Part shown: in pieces, positions 1 to 11,192 of the stretch | How positions within the stretch are numbered: position 1 is the stretch's first letter | Layout of the letters: each line of letters opens with the position of its first letter | DNA from: Fragilariopsis cylindrus CCMP1102 | Taxonomy: Eukaryota > Bacillariophyta > Bacillariophyceae > Bacillariales > Bacillariaceae | NCBI GenBank assembly: GCA_900095095.1 | Contig: FMBT01000317.1 | Span: 124,001 to 188,000, forward strand | Length of the DNA: 64,000 nt | Direction: 5' to 3' | Notes under the pieces: model-generated | The model's database searches: none | Told to the model about the DNA's origin: nothing | What the model saw: the letters and a program-made list of their open reading frames with translations, nothing else | Position numbers and translations under genes: made by a program

Positions 1-1135
1 GCAACAAGCTTGTTTGTAAAGATATAATCTTCTGTAAGTACTGTAGCTCCCTTGGTAATAAGTGGTGTTCCCAATGCAAACAAGATGATAGGGTTCAATC
101 GGATGATCGGTTCGATGATTTCAAATCCAAGTGCCAGCCAAACAATTGATAAGATTGCTCCAGCTGGTAGGTAAAGTAAATTCGATCGGAATTTATCCTT
201 TGAAGTGTAACCTTACACACACCAGTATCGATGTAACATTTTGGATCTGTATCGACAGCAAATTTCGATCCAGTTTCCTTCAGTTCTTTTTTTAAGCTAT
301 CGAACTCACCATCATCCATGATAGGCTCACCTTTTAAGTATGCTTGTGTTGCAGCAAGAAACTTGGATTCTTCACGGCTCACAACACTACAGGTGAACCA
401 TTCCATTGAAGATCTTCCTTCAACAAATCAAAGTCTTCATCTGAAAGAAGTTGTCTGCCACTGGCATAGTATGACTAACATGATTATTATTATTATTATT
501 ATTACACACATTATGTATGGAATGATGCGTAACAAATCAAAGCAATAAATCAATTTCGTGGATGAAATATATTATTTTTACATTACAGGGGGCAGGGATA
601 TTATTAGATATAAAAAGACGTGGCTCAATCAATCATCACGAAAACATAACACGATTTGATGTCAATGTGTACAATGCGATGATGCTCGTTTTTCTTTTCT
701 CGACGAGCACCAAAATTATGAGTTACCGATTTGTAAATTAGAACTAATTGTATTACGTACCTGTATGGAATCAAGGAAAATACGTTCTTTCTCGGCAACA
801 GTAAGACGGATCTTATTTCCACTATCTTCATCGACCATACAATACTCTTCATCTGGAATACATTCTTCTTTTTCGATACCAGTTTCGAAGAATCGTCCAG
901 TCGTATCATCAAATTTAAGTTCTTTCCTTGCACTTGTTATTTGTGCTCCATCGATTTTGTCGTCATCAGCCGCCATCTTCAGCAGTTGGGAAGAAAAACT
1001 ACGACTAATACTAATACTACCACGGTGGGATAATGTAGGGGAGAATGCTACTACTGTGACGAGATCATTGTTGTTGCATAGAAGCGATGCCGCAACGACA
1101 GCAAATATAGATGAACTCAAATTTAATATCGACAT
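1..1135 (-). CDS. PGRL1-like thylakoid protein, 3' end cut by window
   Basis: Two exons are visible, 1135-761 and 474-1 (intron 760-475, GT-AG, phase 0); the C-terminus lies beyond base 1. The first ~30 residues form a signal peptide ending in VVAFSP, a complex-plastid import motif. After an acidic N-terminal domain come LLSDEDFDLLKEDL, AYLKGEPIMDDGEFDSLK and a hydrophobic stretch starting FRSNLLYLPAG. PGRL1 proteins share these duplicated (S/D)DEEFDxLK blocks; PGRL1 acts with PGR5 in cyclic electron flow around photosystem I. The reading frame jumps near base 385 and near base 200; the second jump is repaired by one A in an AAA run. The exon 2 acceptor was chosen because SYYASGRQ then joins in frame to DSIQ. 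Assignment rests on motif memory, not a search. Confidence 0.75.
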
Positions 1136-2455
1136 TGTTCGAGTGTTTTGTTTATCGAGTGTTGTTTGATTACAAAATGCGTATTAAATGTCTTGACCAA
1201 GATAGAAAACAATTTAAATTATTGTGTCGTTATGGGTGTAATAGAAGTCATGAAAAATAAAATCAACGATATTACTAAGATTTGTTTTTGGTTGCTACTT
1301 GTCACATATTCGAATATCGTTTACGCACCACGACACGAGCACCTTTGTTCCGCTTCGTTTTGAGAACATAAAAACATTTTGCACGCTTTTAACGCGTGAT
1401 AAAAATAAATCTGTGACGTCAGTACTTCCTCCGTATACCGCTAAATACATACGCGCATTTATCAGGAATTTTCACACCCATAATAGGTTGGAGAACCCTT
1501 AAACTCTACCCAATCAACAGGAACTTTTTTTTAAATGAGATTTTGAAAGTTTTCGACTCACACTCCACGCTTTAATCGTCTAAAAATCCAGACGATAGCG
1601 CGTATTTAGTTAACGGTGCACGGAGGAAGTATGCGAGTAAGATGGGCAACGTTTGAATTTGAACACAACATCGAGATTTTACTGCGTGTCGTGTTGTGTT
1701 GTAGTAACGGTATTCTTACAATGATATGATAGCGAAAGTGCACCACTTTTTATATTGTAAATCACTCTTACCAAGTTACTTTTTATTACTGTACTTCTTG
1801 TACAAACACAACAATTATAATGGGATGTTTAGGACTACCATAACATAGAAAATCATTGAAAAAACTCAAGCAATATTATGGACTAGGAAGATGAGATGCT
1901 CACTGCACTGCCGGCCCACCCAGTATCAATATCAATTTTTTGTTGTTGTTCTGTAATAAAGCATTCAAGAAAAATATTTACAAAGGTTGAATCATCATGA
2001 TGTGTTCAGGTGTTACAAAGAAAATACCCAAACCAGCGCATGTTTACAGGGTGGGCAGCTATAGGGATGATGCAGTATATGCAGCATTGTCTCTTAGTAT
2101 TTTATCATATAATTCAATAATAATAGTTGTGTATACAACACGAAAGATAGAAATCAATTGTCTTGGCATCATATGGATTCTTCTTACTCTATGGAATGGA
2201 GGTTTCGTTACTTTCTTCACCATTTACTTGTATTTCCTAGGTAGGCTAGTATTTGAAAAAGGTATAGAATGTACAAACAGTCAGAGCCTTCTTTGGACTC
2301 ATTGCCATATATCAGTCATAGTCATTAGTGACCCCTGCATAGCTTTTGAGTAAATTCTTGGGTACATCTGACTTGCTACTGTGTGCTTACTCTACCTGGG
2401 CCTTCCGGCACTATTTAACAGTGTGGGGGCTGAACGAAACTAGCAATCGTGGATG
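1136..2455. other. Intergenic region with one CRE-like palindrome
   Basis: No gene is supported. An open frame at 1997-2353 has no recognisable domain and non-coding character. An 8-bp palindrome TGACGTCA lies at 1414-1421, about 280 bases upstream of the PGRL1-like start; this is a consensus bZIP (CRE) site. Confidence 0.6.
1414..1421. promoter_or_regulatory. CRE-type bZIP site TGACGTCA
   Basis: Perfect 8-bp palindrome upstream of the PGRL1-like gene. In diatoms, bZIP factors acting on TGACGT elements control some CO2- and light-responsive plastid genes. Function here is inferred from sequence and position only. Confidence 0.35.
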
Positions 2456-2898
2456 GGTTTTTTTTAAAGCGGGTATGGGGTAACCGCTTTTTTACAAAGC
2501 GGGTATCAAAAGCGGGTACCCCTACCCGCTTTTTAGGCAAGCGGGTATTGAAATTATTATCGCGTATTTTTACAGCGTGGAGCATCTTATTTTCTCAAAG
2601 CGGGTATCAAAAGCGGGTACCCCTACCCGCTTTTAAGGGAAGCGGGTAGGGTAAAGCGGGTACCCTTTAGCGCGTAAAAACACGCTATAATATAATTTCC
2701 ATACCCGCTTGTATCAAAAGCGGGTACCCGTACCCGCTTTTGATACCCGCTTTGGAAAAAAGCGGGTACCCCTTAGCGCGTAAAAACACGCTATAAAATA
2801 ATTTCCATACCCGCTTGCCTAAAAAGCGGGTAGGGGTACCCGCTTTTGATACCCGCTTTTTCAAAGCGGCTAATTAAAAACACGCTTTAAAAAAAACC
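2456..2898. repeat. Palindromic foldback element with 16-bp terminal inverted repeats
   Basis: The ends are perfect inverted repeats: GGTTTTTTTTAAAGCG at 2456-2471 and its complement at 2883-2898. Inside, a perfect 53-bp inverted repeat pairs 2496-2548 with 2807-2859, and a shorter pair sits inside that (about 2595-2633 and 2714-2752). The nonamer AAGCGGGTA or its complement occurs about twenty times. There are also ~59-bp direct repeats at 2653-2711 and 2759-2817. No coding capacity and no clear target-site duplication. The form suggests a foldback or MITE-like element able to make a long hairpin. Confidence 0.85.
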
Positions 2899-3321
2899 TA
2901 ATTATTTAGTTTCTAGAAAACCCCCAAAAATTATTAGTGCCGCAAGGCCCTGTGTATTGGGTTTGACTGAATGATTGGGCTTTATCTACTTAGTCTTTTG
3001 AATAGTGTGCTCTCTTCTGTTTTGTTGATGGTTAGGATAGTGTGTTCTACTTCCAACTTGTCAGTAGCCTGCCTCTAACATAGATGAGATACACTTCAAT
3101 AGCTGGCATATCATGTCAAGTTTGCAGGAATGTGTTTGATACTCAAATAGAACCTACAGTATATAGATTGATTTGCTATTTTGCAAATTAAACTGACACT
3201 TAAGTACAGAAAGGAACTTTTTTGTTTATTCATTGGTTTTAAAATTCAAGCGTCTGCCAACATGCCTAATACTATACTAGTCAGCAAGTTGTATATACTT
3301 CATTCTTTCTCTCTCTTATTT
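2899..3321. other. Intergenic, nothing recognised
   Basis: AT-rich sequence between the palindromic element and the stop codon of the first DHTC gene. It probably holds the 3' UTR of that gene. No other feature seen. Confidence 0.5.
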
Positions 3322-5133
3322 TTAGATTTCTTTAAATACTCCACCAGTAAGCAAAACTATGTCAAAAATCAAGCAAACAAACACTAGAGTAACAAAGCAC
3401 TGAAAGGCAAGCATGTTCTTTTTCCCTATCGCGGTACCAGTCCAAGGGCAACTATATGTATATATTCGATTGACAAAAATAATATATTTTGGATTAGCAA
3501 TATTGACCTAACAAAAGGTAAAAAGGATCGATACGAGAAGATAAGCAACGTGTTCTTCGAGAAGAATTGTTTACTTACGTGTGATCAAATCCCTCTACGA
3601 TCACTCCAGTATCGGGATCATACCTGTATAAAGCAAAGATGGTAACCGTTTTTTTTTTTTCAATAGGAAGACATTAGACATAAGTATAGTAGATAAAAAC
3701 AGAAAAGAACGAAACAACATTTAAAAAAGTCCAGTACTATACAATCATCGACGATCTTACCATGCTCCCCGAGGTCGATAACTAAGAGCTCGGTCATTCC
3801 ATCTCCATTGATTTCCTTCTTGATCGGGTGGAGGATCACTGCACCGACGTTGGATACCTTTTATTAAGACAAAAATAGAAGACTTTTTTTTAGTACGGCG
3901 AAACAAAATAGCTAGTAATACAAAAACAAATTTCATTTTTGTTTTTTTCAGTATCCTTCTTCCTCATTTATATATTTTCTTACCTGGATCACGGAAGGCT
4001 GTCATTGCAAGGGCAGAAATAAGTCCGATTGTACATATCGCCCAAACAAATCCAATAAGTGGATTAACCTTCGGAATTGCCATCACTAATGTCATACCAG
4101 AAACTCCCAATATAAGTGGATACGTTACCATGCACAGCATTGGCCAATACTGTATAAAGTGTATAGAAGTGTTTTACGAAATGAAAAGGCATTAAAATAA
4201 ACAAATAAATAATATGAGGTCTACGATTTTTTTCCATCATCATTAATCATCATATAAAGATAAACGTCGGGTCCGTGCATTGTGTTATGTTTCATAATGC
4301 ACCGTTGGTTTATTTTTCGTTTGAGATGTTGTTTTGGTTATGAGGTATTTTTCATGCATGTATTTCAGTATATTTCAGCACTACTTACAGGTCCAACAAC
4401 AAAGTCTAATCTAGGTTGTGTAAAACGATTTGTTTTCATTCCACCATTTTCTTCATCTGGAACTTCTTCTGTAACCCATTCAGTAGATTGTTTCAAAATT
4501 GCCATATTACCAATCCGACCAGCACCTAACACTGAACACATAATAGCAGAACAACATCCACATGGTACACTGTGATCTTTGTCATTACCATCTATCATTT
4601 TCATACATGAACCTTTCCAACCGTTGTTTTTATACTTAGCATATTCGGATTCCCAGCTACTTTCAGTGAAGCCCTGTGTGTCGATTTTAGAATGTTTCGA
4701 ATAGTAAAAAGTTTCCCATGAGTAATTTATTTTATTTCACAACCGTAGATGTATTTTGACTGCATTTAGTACACGACAATACATGATACGATCGAAAACA
4801 ATACAGAAAGAAACTTACACGAGCGAAATGACATTCTTGCCATTGCTTTGTTTTAAGTTGTTGTGTTTCTGCCTGATATCGTTCATCTAACGACATACCT
4901 CCGACTTGTTGTTGCACGACTTCGCCACTTGTCGATATTTCACCACCAGGTCCTCCAGAATTTGGAGGAGATCCAACTTGCAAAGAAGAAGAATCTAAAC
5001 CATCGGATGATGACGACGTCGTATCAAGACTTTTACTAAAGGGTAAAATTTCTTCATTCTTCTCCACCGATACCGACCCTCCTCCACTTTCCTTTGCACT
5101 TCCACTTCCACCACCGCCTCGTCGTTGTGACAT
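3322..5133 (-). CDS. DHHC-like multi-pass membrane protein with DHTC motif (gene 1)
   Basis: Six exons, all GT-AG: 5133-4819, 4673-4389, 4149-3984, 3857-3761, 3623-3579, 3451-3322. The sum is 1038 nt, giving an intact 345-residue protein. Order: Gly/Ser-rich disordered N-terminus (1-~85); a Cys-containing block with CGCCSAIMC and GAGRIGNM; two membrane segments after GPYWP; RPRGAW; then GFDHTCPWTGTAIGKKNM; a final membrane segment. The last motif matches the DHHC core DHHCPWxGNxIGxxN of protein S-acyltransferases, but the second His is Thr and the zinc-binding cysteines before it are absent. Catalytic Cys is kept. Likely S-acyltransferase relative at an endomembrane; activity is uncertain. 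A paralog lies head-to-head at 5569. Confidence 0.8.
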
Positions 5134-5568
5134 AATTGATTATTAACTATTAATTATTACTACTCGTCCTTCAGTTTGTTTCGTGTTTAGCCAACCAACA
5201 CGAACGATGCACAAAAAAAAATTATCCAACAACAATGTCCTTAATTTAGAACATTATTCTTATCATAATTTTTGAAATTTAAAATGGCATCAAATTACGA
5301 TGTAAGTTAGGTCCTACGATACATACGTAAGAATGGAAATATTGGTACTCGTTAGTGTGATATCAATAGTCCTAATATGATATCATACATAGTATCATGA
5401 CTTATGAGTACTCCGCGCACATTATGCGTTGGGAGCATTTCTGATTCTTGTTTAGCAAGAATGCCGTTTCGCTCTCATTATATGTGTTCTCTCTCGACTT
5501 TAAAAAGTTAGGAAGACACACATCTACTTCGAAGTACGGTATCTCTATCGTGAATGCAATAAATCTCC
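5134..5568. promoter_or_regulatory. Shared divergent promoter region of the DHTC gene pair
   Basis: 435 bases separate the two start codons, which point away from each other. Both promoters must lie here or overlap the genes. No TATA box or named element is convincing. Confidence 0.4.
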
Positions 5569-6813
5569 ATGACTATAAAAGGAGGAGAATCCGGTGGTGC
5601 CAATTTGGTCGAAGAGGCTGCTGTTCAAACTAATGTAGCTAACAATGATGCGATGACGACGACCCCTCCAACCCACAGAACAAAATGAAACGAACGGCGA
5701 GTTGAACAATAACGATATAACGACGATAACGACGACGACGACAATAACAGTAACGACGCTTTTCGACAACGAAAAATACAACACTGGAAGGATTCTGACT
5801 TTGCTGTTGGATGTGTTAATGTAACCTGGAAAGATGATCAGCCGTCATGGTTTCGTCGTAACAGTAATAATGATGGTTATGGCAGTGATAATGGCTATCA
5901 TAATAATAATAGTAATCGTAATGCTAACAATCAGTATGCAATTTCCGCAATAGTTTGGGGATGTTTAGGTGTTGGACGGGTTGGTAATATGTCAATTCTT
6001 GCACAAACTACAGAAAATTATGATGAAGAAGTTATAGACAATGAAACCGGACAAGTGATAATTAGGAATAAAACACGGCCCAAATTATTATGGGTAATGG
6101 GCCCGTATTGGACAGTAAAATATTCATAACATTCCACTTATAATGGTGTTTCTGGTTGGATATGTTATTCTAGAGTATCAAAATCACATCTTGCTATTAT
6201 CATAACATGGTCGATTGGAACATTTTATTGATTATTTCATTATGTATGATATCATGCTGTAATCCTGGTATATTGTATAGGCATGCACAAGCACCAACAC
6301 CAAATAATAATAATAATAATACCGATGACATAGAAGCAGAAGATTGGAGATGGAATGATCAAGCAAGGACCTACAGACCATCAGATGCAAAATTTGATTC
6401 GGAATGTCAAGTAGTTGTAGAAGGATTTGATCATACGTAAGTAGTACGTGTATAGTGTTCCTCGAGTATAGTACACACAAGTCAGTCAAGTCAGTTATAT
6501 GAATACAGTATACAACAAGATAATGACAAATCAAATAATCATGGATCATGTTTTGTGTTGCTAACTATGAAAAACTTCAAACGACTAATCGCCTATTACT
6601 CTCTTTTTGCGTTCATTTCTTTTTTTAAAATCTCTTCACTTTTATTTAAATTTTCTGTAATGAATACAACAATATAGTTGCCCATGGACTGGTACAGCAA
6701 TTGGATCAAAGAATATGGTTTGGTTCAAGATATTTGTATCTATGGTTTGTATAATGCTTGTTTATACTGTGCTTTTGGCTATGTTTTCCAGCCTTTTCAA
6801 TCCATTCAAGTAA
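5569..6813 (+). CDS. DHHC-like membrane protein with DHTC motif (gene 2), frame-broken
   Basis: Two exons, 5569-6436 and 6678-6813. It is a paralog of the gene at 3322-5133: the order GVGRVGNMSIL, MGPYW, membrane segments, NPGI, WRWNDQARTYRPSD, EGFDHTCPWTGTAIGSKNM, terminal membrane segment is the same. The intron falls at exactly the same base of the DHT codon as the last intron of gene 1; the other four introns are missing. The reading is interrupted near 5690-5720 and at about 6122, 6140, 6157 and 6230; the last four are each repaired by one base in an A, C or T run, so they look like sequencing deletions. With repair the protein is near 336 residues. Start chosen as the first ATG in frame with WKDSDF. 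Confidence 0.7.
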
Positions 6814-7267
6814 TTAATTCTGAGATAAATGAATAAATGCCATGATAATATGATATATCTGATCAAATCAATGATAGAACTATAGTGAAGATTCTGTTAG
6901 AAAATATTCTGTAATTTATTATAGCATAGCGTCAATTAGAATATACATCATAATATACAAAACAGTGGTACTATGCATCATGGTGTGTGAGTGTGTGTGG
7001 GTTCACAAAACTAGCACAATGAGACAGTAAAAAGAAATTTTCATTTTTATCCACGTATGAGCAAAATTGAGGGCTGCGAATGCCTTTAAATTTTAATAAA
7101 TTTCTCAAATGACCGCATACCTCTACTTATGTTACGTTATGGAAGGAAGCGAAGTAAACGGACGTCAAGTAACACAAACCCATTCATTGCCATCGATATA
7201 TTTGAACGAAAAACTGACTTCAAAGTGCAATTCATACAATACTTCATTTTGATATATATTTGTAATC
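6814..7267. other. Intergenic, nothing recognised
   Basis: 454 bases between two genes on the + strand. It should hold the 3' end of DHTC gene 2 and the promoter of the next gene. No distinct element seen. Confidence 0.5.
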
Positions 7268-8684
7268 ATGCGGCTGTTCTCACTGTTCCTTTTAACGATC
7301 CTTAGTACGACGGTATTAATCAATGCAGTAAAGCAAGCTGCTGCCGATGCCGATATCCGAAGGAGTCTTCGTATCCACCATAGAAATAATATAATGATAA
7401 ATAACAATATTCGTCGTATCCAAGACGAATCGTCAGATTTCGAAGATAGTACCCCAGCGCCGGAACCAATTAAAGAAGACGAAAAAGAAGAAGAAACGGT
7501 TGACGAAACAAACAACGACGAGCGTAATGACGATGGAGAAGATACGAGTGCGCTGGATTCAAACACTTCTGTAGAGGCAGAGGGTGAAAATGAAAGCGAA
7601 GGCACAAACCAGGGAAATGACGATGGAGATGATACAAGTGCGTTAGATTCAAACTCTTCTGCAGAGAAAGAGAGGATGAGCAAGAATCTGAGATCGGTGC
7701 TCCAGTCGAAAGTCCAGTTCTTCTCCCGTCGAATCGGAATCTTCTTTTGACTCTCCAGTCGAAAGTCCAGTTTCTTCTCCTGTCGAATCGGAATCCGTTG
7801 ATAGCCAGTCGATGCTCCAGCTTCTTCTCCCGTCGAATCGGAAGCCGTTGACAGTCCAGTCGATGCTCCTATTTCTTCTCCCGTCGAATCGGAATCCGTT
7901 GATAGTCCAGTCGATGCTCCCGTTTCTTCTCCCGTTGAATCGGAAAGCTTCGACAGTCCAGTCGATGCTCCTGTTTCTTCTCCCGTAGACTCTTCATTTG
8001 ACAGTCCAGTCGATTCACCAGTTTCCACATCTACAGAAACACCTACATACAACCCTACAAGATACAAAGAGCCTAGTTCTCCTAGTTTGGAGTATGAACC
8101 TCCAACAGCTGGACCTATGGCACCAACTCAGCGTCCTACAAGAACTTATACTTCCAGTGATGATGATCCACTTAAAAATGATGATTGGACGAAGCAGATA
8201 ATATGGATTCTTCATCTTCGGAAGAATGGGGATGGAATGACTCTACAGTTGAAGAAATAGAACAAAAAATTGAAGAAATGGAACACGATAAAGCTGTTAT
8301 CATTGCTCTTTCGGTTGTTTTTGGGGTTATGTTCTTTTTCTCAATATTTGTTGCATATCAAATGCTAGAAAATCCAGAGGGGTGTTGTGCAAGGTTAGTT
8401 ATTATGCCTATGCTATACATCTGGGTCATCTTGAATCTGTGTGTGTGTGAATATTATAAAACGATATATTTCCAGTACAATGTATACCTGACACTTTTTC
8501 CTTTCTTTCCGACTCTTATTATAGTATCTGTAGGATCTCAGTAGCTGCCGTGTGTGGCTTTTTACGTTGTATCTGCTACCCCTGTCGTGCAATGTGTGGA
8601 TGTACTGGTCAACCATCATCGAGACGACACAATATGATATCTGCTGATGATGGACATTTTACCCATGATCTTGAATTGAGTTAA
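7268..8684 (+). CDS. Acidic single-pass membrane protein with 17-residue PVxSP repeats
   Basis: Exons 7268-8393 and 8525-8684 (phase 2 intron, GT-AG). Residues 1-~26 are a signal peptide. Next comes an Asp/Glu/Ser-rich region, then about six copies of a unit like VDAPVSSPVESESVDSP, a Thr/Pro-rich linker, a WGWND patch, a membrane helix AVIIALSVVFGVMFFFS and a Cys-rich tail (GCC, CRI, RCICYPC, MCGCTG). Topology is type I: long acidic lumenal or outer part, short cytosolic tail. Four single-base deletions (near 7675, 7715, 7797, 8186) break the frame; adding them gives a multiple of three and ~429 residues. The architecture recalls silica-associated or cell-surface proteins of diatoms, but no family is recognised and this role is inference. 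Confidence 0.7.
7700..8010 (+). repeat. 51-bp coding minisatellite
   Basis: About six tandem 51-bp units inside the acidic membrane protein gene, encoding 17-residue repeats rich in Val, Ser, Pro and Glu. Units differ at a few positions (VESP, VDAP, VDSP starts). Confidence 0.85.
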
Positions 8685-8897
8685 AACAATAACAAAAGAA
8701 ACGTTTTGATAAAGTACAATAATTAAAACATCCATTCTTTTATTTATGTTTACTACTGTACTATTCGATATATAATATCTCAATACACTTTGTTCCGAAA
8801 TAATCTTTCACTTATACAGTACTTATTAACCGTCTGCATAAGAATGATGATACATAAGAGGACAGAATATCGTTCAATCAACGCCTTGTCATAGCTT

Positions 8898-10635
8898 TCA
8901 ATCCAGTCGATGCCAAAACTGTAGCAATAATTGCCACAGCTGCATGGCCACGAATATAATTCTCTTCGATACTCTTCCTGACGATGAGTTGTTACTGATC
9001 CTCTGTTGATACTCGTTATCACCACTACCATGCCGTCGTTGTCGTGCTGAGTGTGCCTTCCAGAAGAAACGTTCTTCTTCCTGAATAAGTCTTGCCAGTA
9101 ACTCATCATCACGGATAGATCTTTGTTGACGATACCTCTCATTGCGATTATGAACAATATTTCTCCAGGTTGACATACGAGAATAATACCTCCGTTTTAT
9201 ATATGTTAGGTTGGTGTTGTTATTATTATCCGTTTCTGGTAAATCTCGTATGATATGAAGAATAGCAACATCTAGGGCATGACAATAATGAACAGTAATA
9301 ACAACATCTGTGTGACAAGATGGACACTTTTTTGTTTTCGTCTTTATTTCTTTTTCGACCCAAATAAAACCCATCTGAGTAGCAATCCCTTGTTGGTTAT
9401 AATCATTATCATCATTATCATCGTTATAATCATGGTCATCCCAACAAGAAGCACATACTGTAGAAGAATTACAATTACGATTACAACTGAGAGTACAAGC
9501 ACCCACTAATACATCTTTGCATAAACTACAAATAAATTCAGAAGGTAAATATGATGATGGTGGTGCTTCCGACGTATGTTGGATGTCCGATGACGGTGTC
9601 ATTAACGCCGAATCTGGTGGAAGAATAGGAGGTAAAGGAGGTAAATGTGATGGATGTGATGGCGGTGCTACTAAACTTGAATCGTCATCTTCCTCTGATT
9701 GTAATATGGATAAGAAATTCTTTGCCTTGCCACAGAATCCATCCCAGTCAGATTCTGAAACTAATTGATTGTACCAATAGTTACTGTAATTTGTTGTTGC
9801 AGTTGTTGCAGTTGTTGTTGATGATGATGATGATGATGATGATGATATCGGGTGGGGGTGATGACCAAATGATGATGATGACAATAATGATGATGAATCA
9901 AACGCCATCAAATGTCCAGCTACTCTTTCGAATGCATCAGTTTCAAGTCCTTCCGCAGCACACATTTGATTTATGGCGGTTGTACTCGACAAAACATCGT
10001 TATTTCTATCTATTGAAGTTAATGCAGTAGAAGGATCATACGACGATTCTTCATTATTGCAATTACGTCGTCGCAGTTGATGGTGAAGCAAATGAACATA
10101 GTCGTATGAAATACTTTCTGTGTCAGTTGTTGAAATTGATTGAATCTCCTCTGTGGTCATTCTAGGATGGGGCGATAAGATAAAAACATCTTGAGATGCT
10201 TCAGGTGGTGGAGCAGGAATGCATGCTGATACTGATGTTCCTGATTCAATAGAGGGAATGATCGTGCATTCTCCTCCACGATCATCATCGTCGTCGTCAT
10301 CGTCATTATCATCATCATACTGTTGCTGCTGCTGCTGTTGCTGCTGTTGTTGTTGTCGTCTGATTCTCCATCCCAGTTACAATATCTGGAGGTAATGTTA
10401 TCATATACCTACTAGCAGCATTGCCATCCGTCATCAATAAAGCAGCAGAACTATTCAGAGAGATACTATCATCCAAAGTGAAGGAGGACCCTAATGACGA
10501 TAAGAAAAGCTCGGCTTCGGAACCGCCATGTATGGAGACATTTGATGCAGATTGTCTTGGTGGTGGTGACGATTCTAATTCTGATTCTTCCAGACCATTT
10601 ATTATCCGGAAGATGTCGTGTGCCGAGAGTGACAT
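8898..10635 (-). CDS. RING-type zinc finger protein with long disordered N-terminus
   Basis: Single-exon gene, about 579 residues after repair of one frame break near 10375, where the sequence runs into a CAG/GAT repeat coding poly-Gln and poly-Asp. The first ~300 residues are low-complexity Ser, Asp and Gln. A RING-like finger then reads ICSLCKDVLVGACTLSC, CNSSTVCASCW and KKCPSCHTDV, giving eight Cys/His ligands in order. A basic helical region with DDELLARLIQEEERFFW follows, and the C-terminus is hydrophobic (MQLWQLLLQFWH). Likely an E3 ubiquitin ligase. The first ligand pairs are clear; the spacer before KCPSC carries an Asp/Asn insert. Confidence is good for RING, low for substrate. Confidence 0.7.
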
Positions 10636-11192
10636 GTTCTCCTCTTTTTTCCTTTAATTGTGACGAACTTAGCTATTATTATTGGCAGATAAACAATATT
10701 GATGACAGCCAGAACTTTTATTGCTGGCTACTTTTAAACGACGCTTTGTCTTTCTCATCTACTAATAGAGCCAGAAAGATCATCATTTATCATTTGTTTT
10801 TTTGAAATCGACAACAAGAATAACATCCTCGATCATCATGCAATCCATCTTCTAAAATCGAAAATCAAAAAGATTTCGCTTTCCACGACTCAGCTTCCGT
10901 ACAGCGTAGCTTCGAGCTACCATATTAGTCCTAGAGTCAGTAAACGAAGATTATGAAAATTTGACCTTGCTATATAATTTATTGTAGTGTACAATGGTAT
11001 ATCCAAAAGTCAAAAATTGTATGATCAGCTGTCACTGACAAAATAATCTGTTACAGTAGTTATTTTCTGATCTGACGGACGTTGCTAGTATACTTATTAT
11101 TAGACCATTAGGACTAAAAAGATATAGCAGTAATTTACTGGTCGCACGTATGCTTTATGGGTGTATAAATAAGGTTCTGTATGGTAAACCAT
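10636..11192. other. Intergenic, nothing recognised
   Basis: 557 AT-rich bases between the RING gene start and the tandem repeat. It should include the RING gene promoter. No motif stands out. Confidence 0.5.

Noticed and set aside
1997-2353. 118-codon open frame
   Set aside because: No recognisable motif, low-quality codon pattern, and no splice or promoter support; most likely chance in AT-rich sequence.
2456-2898. Palindromic element as a CRISPR array or centromere repeat
   Set aside because: Copies are inverted and unevenly spaced, not direct repeats with unique spacers, and the block is only 443 bp.
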